The notes under the pieces are model-generated. The model was not told where the DNA came from. It was given only the letters and a program-made list of their open reading frames with translations, and did no database searches. From 13-1-40CM-64-14 sp036393975 (lineage in GTDB: Bacteria > Sysuimicrobiota > Sysuimicrobiia > Sysuimicrobiales > Kaftiobacteriaceae): a stretch of DNA of 7,028 bases. This document shows positions 6,535-7,028 of the stretch, in pieces. Made by a program: the position numbers and the translations under genes. The first letter of the stretch is position 1, and every line of letters begins with the position of its first letter. The stretch lies in the NCBI GenBank assembly GCA_036393975.1, contig DASWFZ010000163.1, positions 1-7,028 on the forward strand. The letters are read 5' to 3'.

Positions 6535-6538
6535 ATGC

Positions 6539-7028
6539 CTAGGGATACAGCCCCGGCGCCCGCAGCCCCATCTCCTCCGGCAACCCAAACATCACATTCA
6601 TGTTCTGTACAGCTTGCCCGCTCGCGCCTTTGACCAAGTTGTCCAGCGCGGCCATAACGATCACGAGACCCACACGCGGATCGACCCGCACCGCCACATC
6701 GCAGAAATTGGATCCGCTGGTCGCCTTGGTCTGCGGCAGCCCCTCGGAGATCACGCGCACAAACGGCTCCTGCGCATACGCCTCGTGCAGGATCGCAGTC
6801 GCCTCGCCAGTAGTCAGAGACGCGGTGAGCGGCAGGTATGCCGTGGCGAGAATTCCACGCGTCATCGGCACCAGATGCGGAGTAAAACTCACGGCCACCG
6901 CCCGTCCGACGACGTCCGCGAGCTCCTGCTCGATCTCGGGCGTGTGCCTATGACCGGCGACGTTGTACGGCTGCACGTTCTCGTTGACTTCCGAAAAGTG
7001 GGTCCCGAGCGAGAGCCCCCGCCCCGCC
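6539..7028 (-). CDS. argC: N-acetyl-gamma-glutamyl-phosphate reductase, C-terminal part (5' end outside window)
   Basis: ArgC catalyses the NADPH-dependent reduction of N-acetylglutamyl 5-phosphate to N-acetylglutamate 5-semialdehyde, the third step of arginine synthesis, in the cytoplasm. The reading frame is open to the right edge and gives 162 complete residues before a TAG stop. Counting from the first visible residue, family landmarks are GTHFSEVNEN (8-17), the HRHTPEIEQ segment (26-34) with the conserved catalytic-region histidine, PHLVPMTRGIL (50-60), SGSNFCD (104-110) and LDNLVKGASGQAVQNMN (128-144). The family is usually about 345 residues, so roughly 180 are missing, including the NADP-binding Rossmann domain and the catalytic cysteine. 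A GTG at 6974-6976 is internal, not a start, because strong homology continues upstream of it. It is the first visible gene of the run and lies 45 nt before argJ. Confidence 0.97.
   Translation of the reverse strand, partial: AGRGLSLGTHFSEVNENVQPYNVAGHRHTPEIEQELADVVGRAVAVSFTPHLVPMTRGILATAYLPLTASLTTGEATAILHEAYAQEPFVRVISEGLPQTKATSGSNFCDVAVRVDPRVGLVIVMAALDNLVKGASGQAVQNMNVMFGLPEEMGLRAPGLYP

Noticed and set aside
6974..6976. GTG as a possible start of a shorter argC-like protein of 145 residues
   Set aside because: Conserved ArgC sequence (GTHFSEVNEN) continues upstream of it in frame to the window edge, and no Shine-Dalgarno stands before it.

Overview
The window is one continuous block of arginine biosynthesis genes, all on the minus strand. 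Read in the direction of transcription (right to left) the order is argC (3' part only), argJ, argB, argD, argG, argH and the repressor gene argR (5' part only). The DNA is clearly GC-rich, with small spacers, strong G/C preference at third codon positions and mostly good Shine-Dalgarno sites. This is a bacterium. The ArgR is of the Bacillus-like kind (VTQATVSRD recognition helix), and a compact argCJBD-GH-R layout is more typical of Gram-positive and deep-branching GC-rich lineages than of enteric bacteria. I cannot assign a phylum from sequence reading alone.

Layout: 6539-7028 holds the C-terminal half of argC. After a 45-nt spacer comes argJ (5267-6493), then a 45-nt spacer and argB (4352-5221), then a 34-nt spacer and argD (3094-4317). 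argD and argG (1862-3097) share a 4-nt ATGA stop/start overlap. A 92-nt spacer, the longest gap, separates argG from argH (309-1769). argH and argR (start at 312, running off the left edge) share a second ATGA overlap. No stretch over 300 bases lacks a gene. No RNA gene, mobile element, CRISPR array or convincing promoter or terminator is visible.

How the genes work together: ArgB phosphorylates N-acetylglutamate, ArgC reduces the acyl phosphate to the semialdehyde, ArgD transaminates it to N-acetylornithine, and ArgJ moves the acetyl group back to glutamate, giving ornithine (the cyclic, acetyl-recycling route). Ornithine carbamoyltransferase (ArgF) would make citrulline, but its gene is not in the window. 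ArgG and ArgH turn citrulline plus aspartate into arginine and fumarate. ArgR is the expected arginine-dependent repressor and sits at the distal end of the unit it probably controls. ArgB carries the N-terminal helix and C-terminal signature of arginine-inhibited kinases, which fits feedback control in a cyclic pathway.

I found no evidence of a previously undescribed system. The points worth checking are modest: argF is missing from its usual slot, two junctions are translationally coupled, argB has no nearby Shine-Dalgarno site but a perfect small hairpin just upstream, and short hairpins occur in every non-overlapping spacer.
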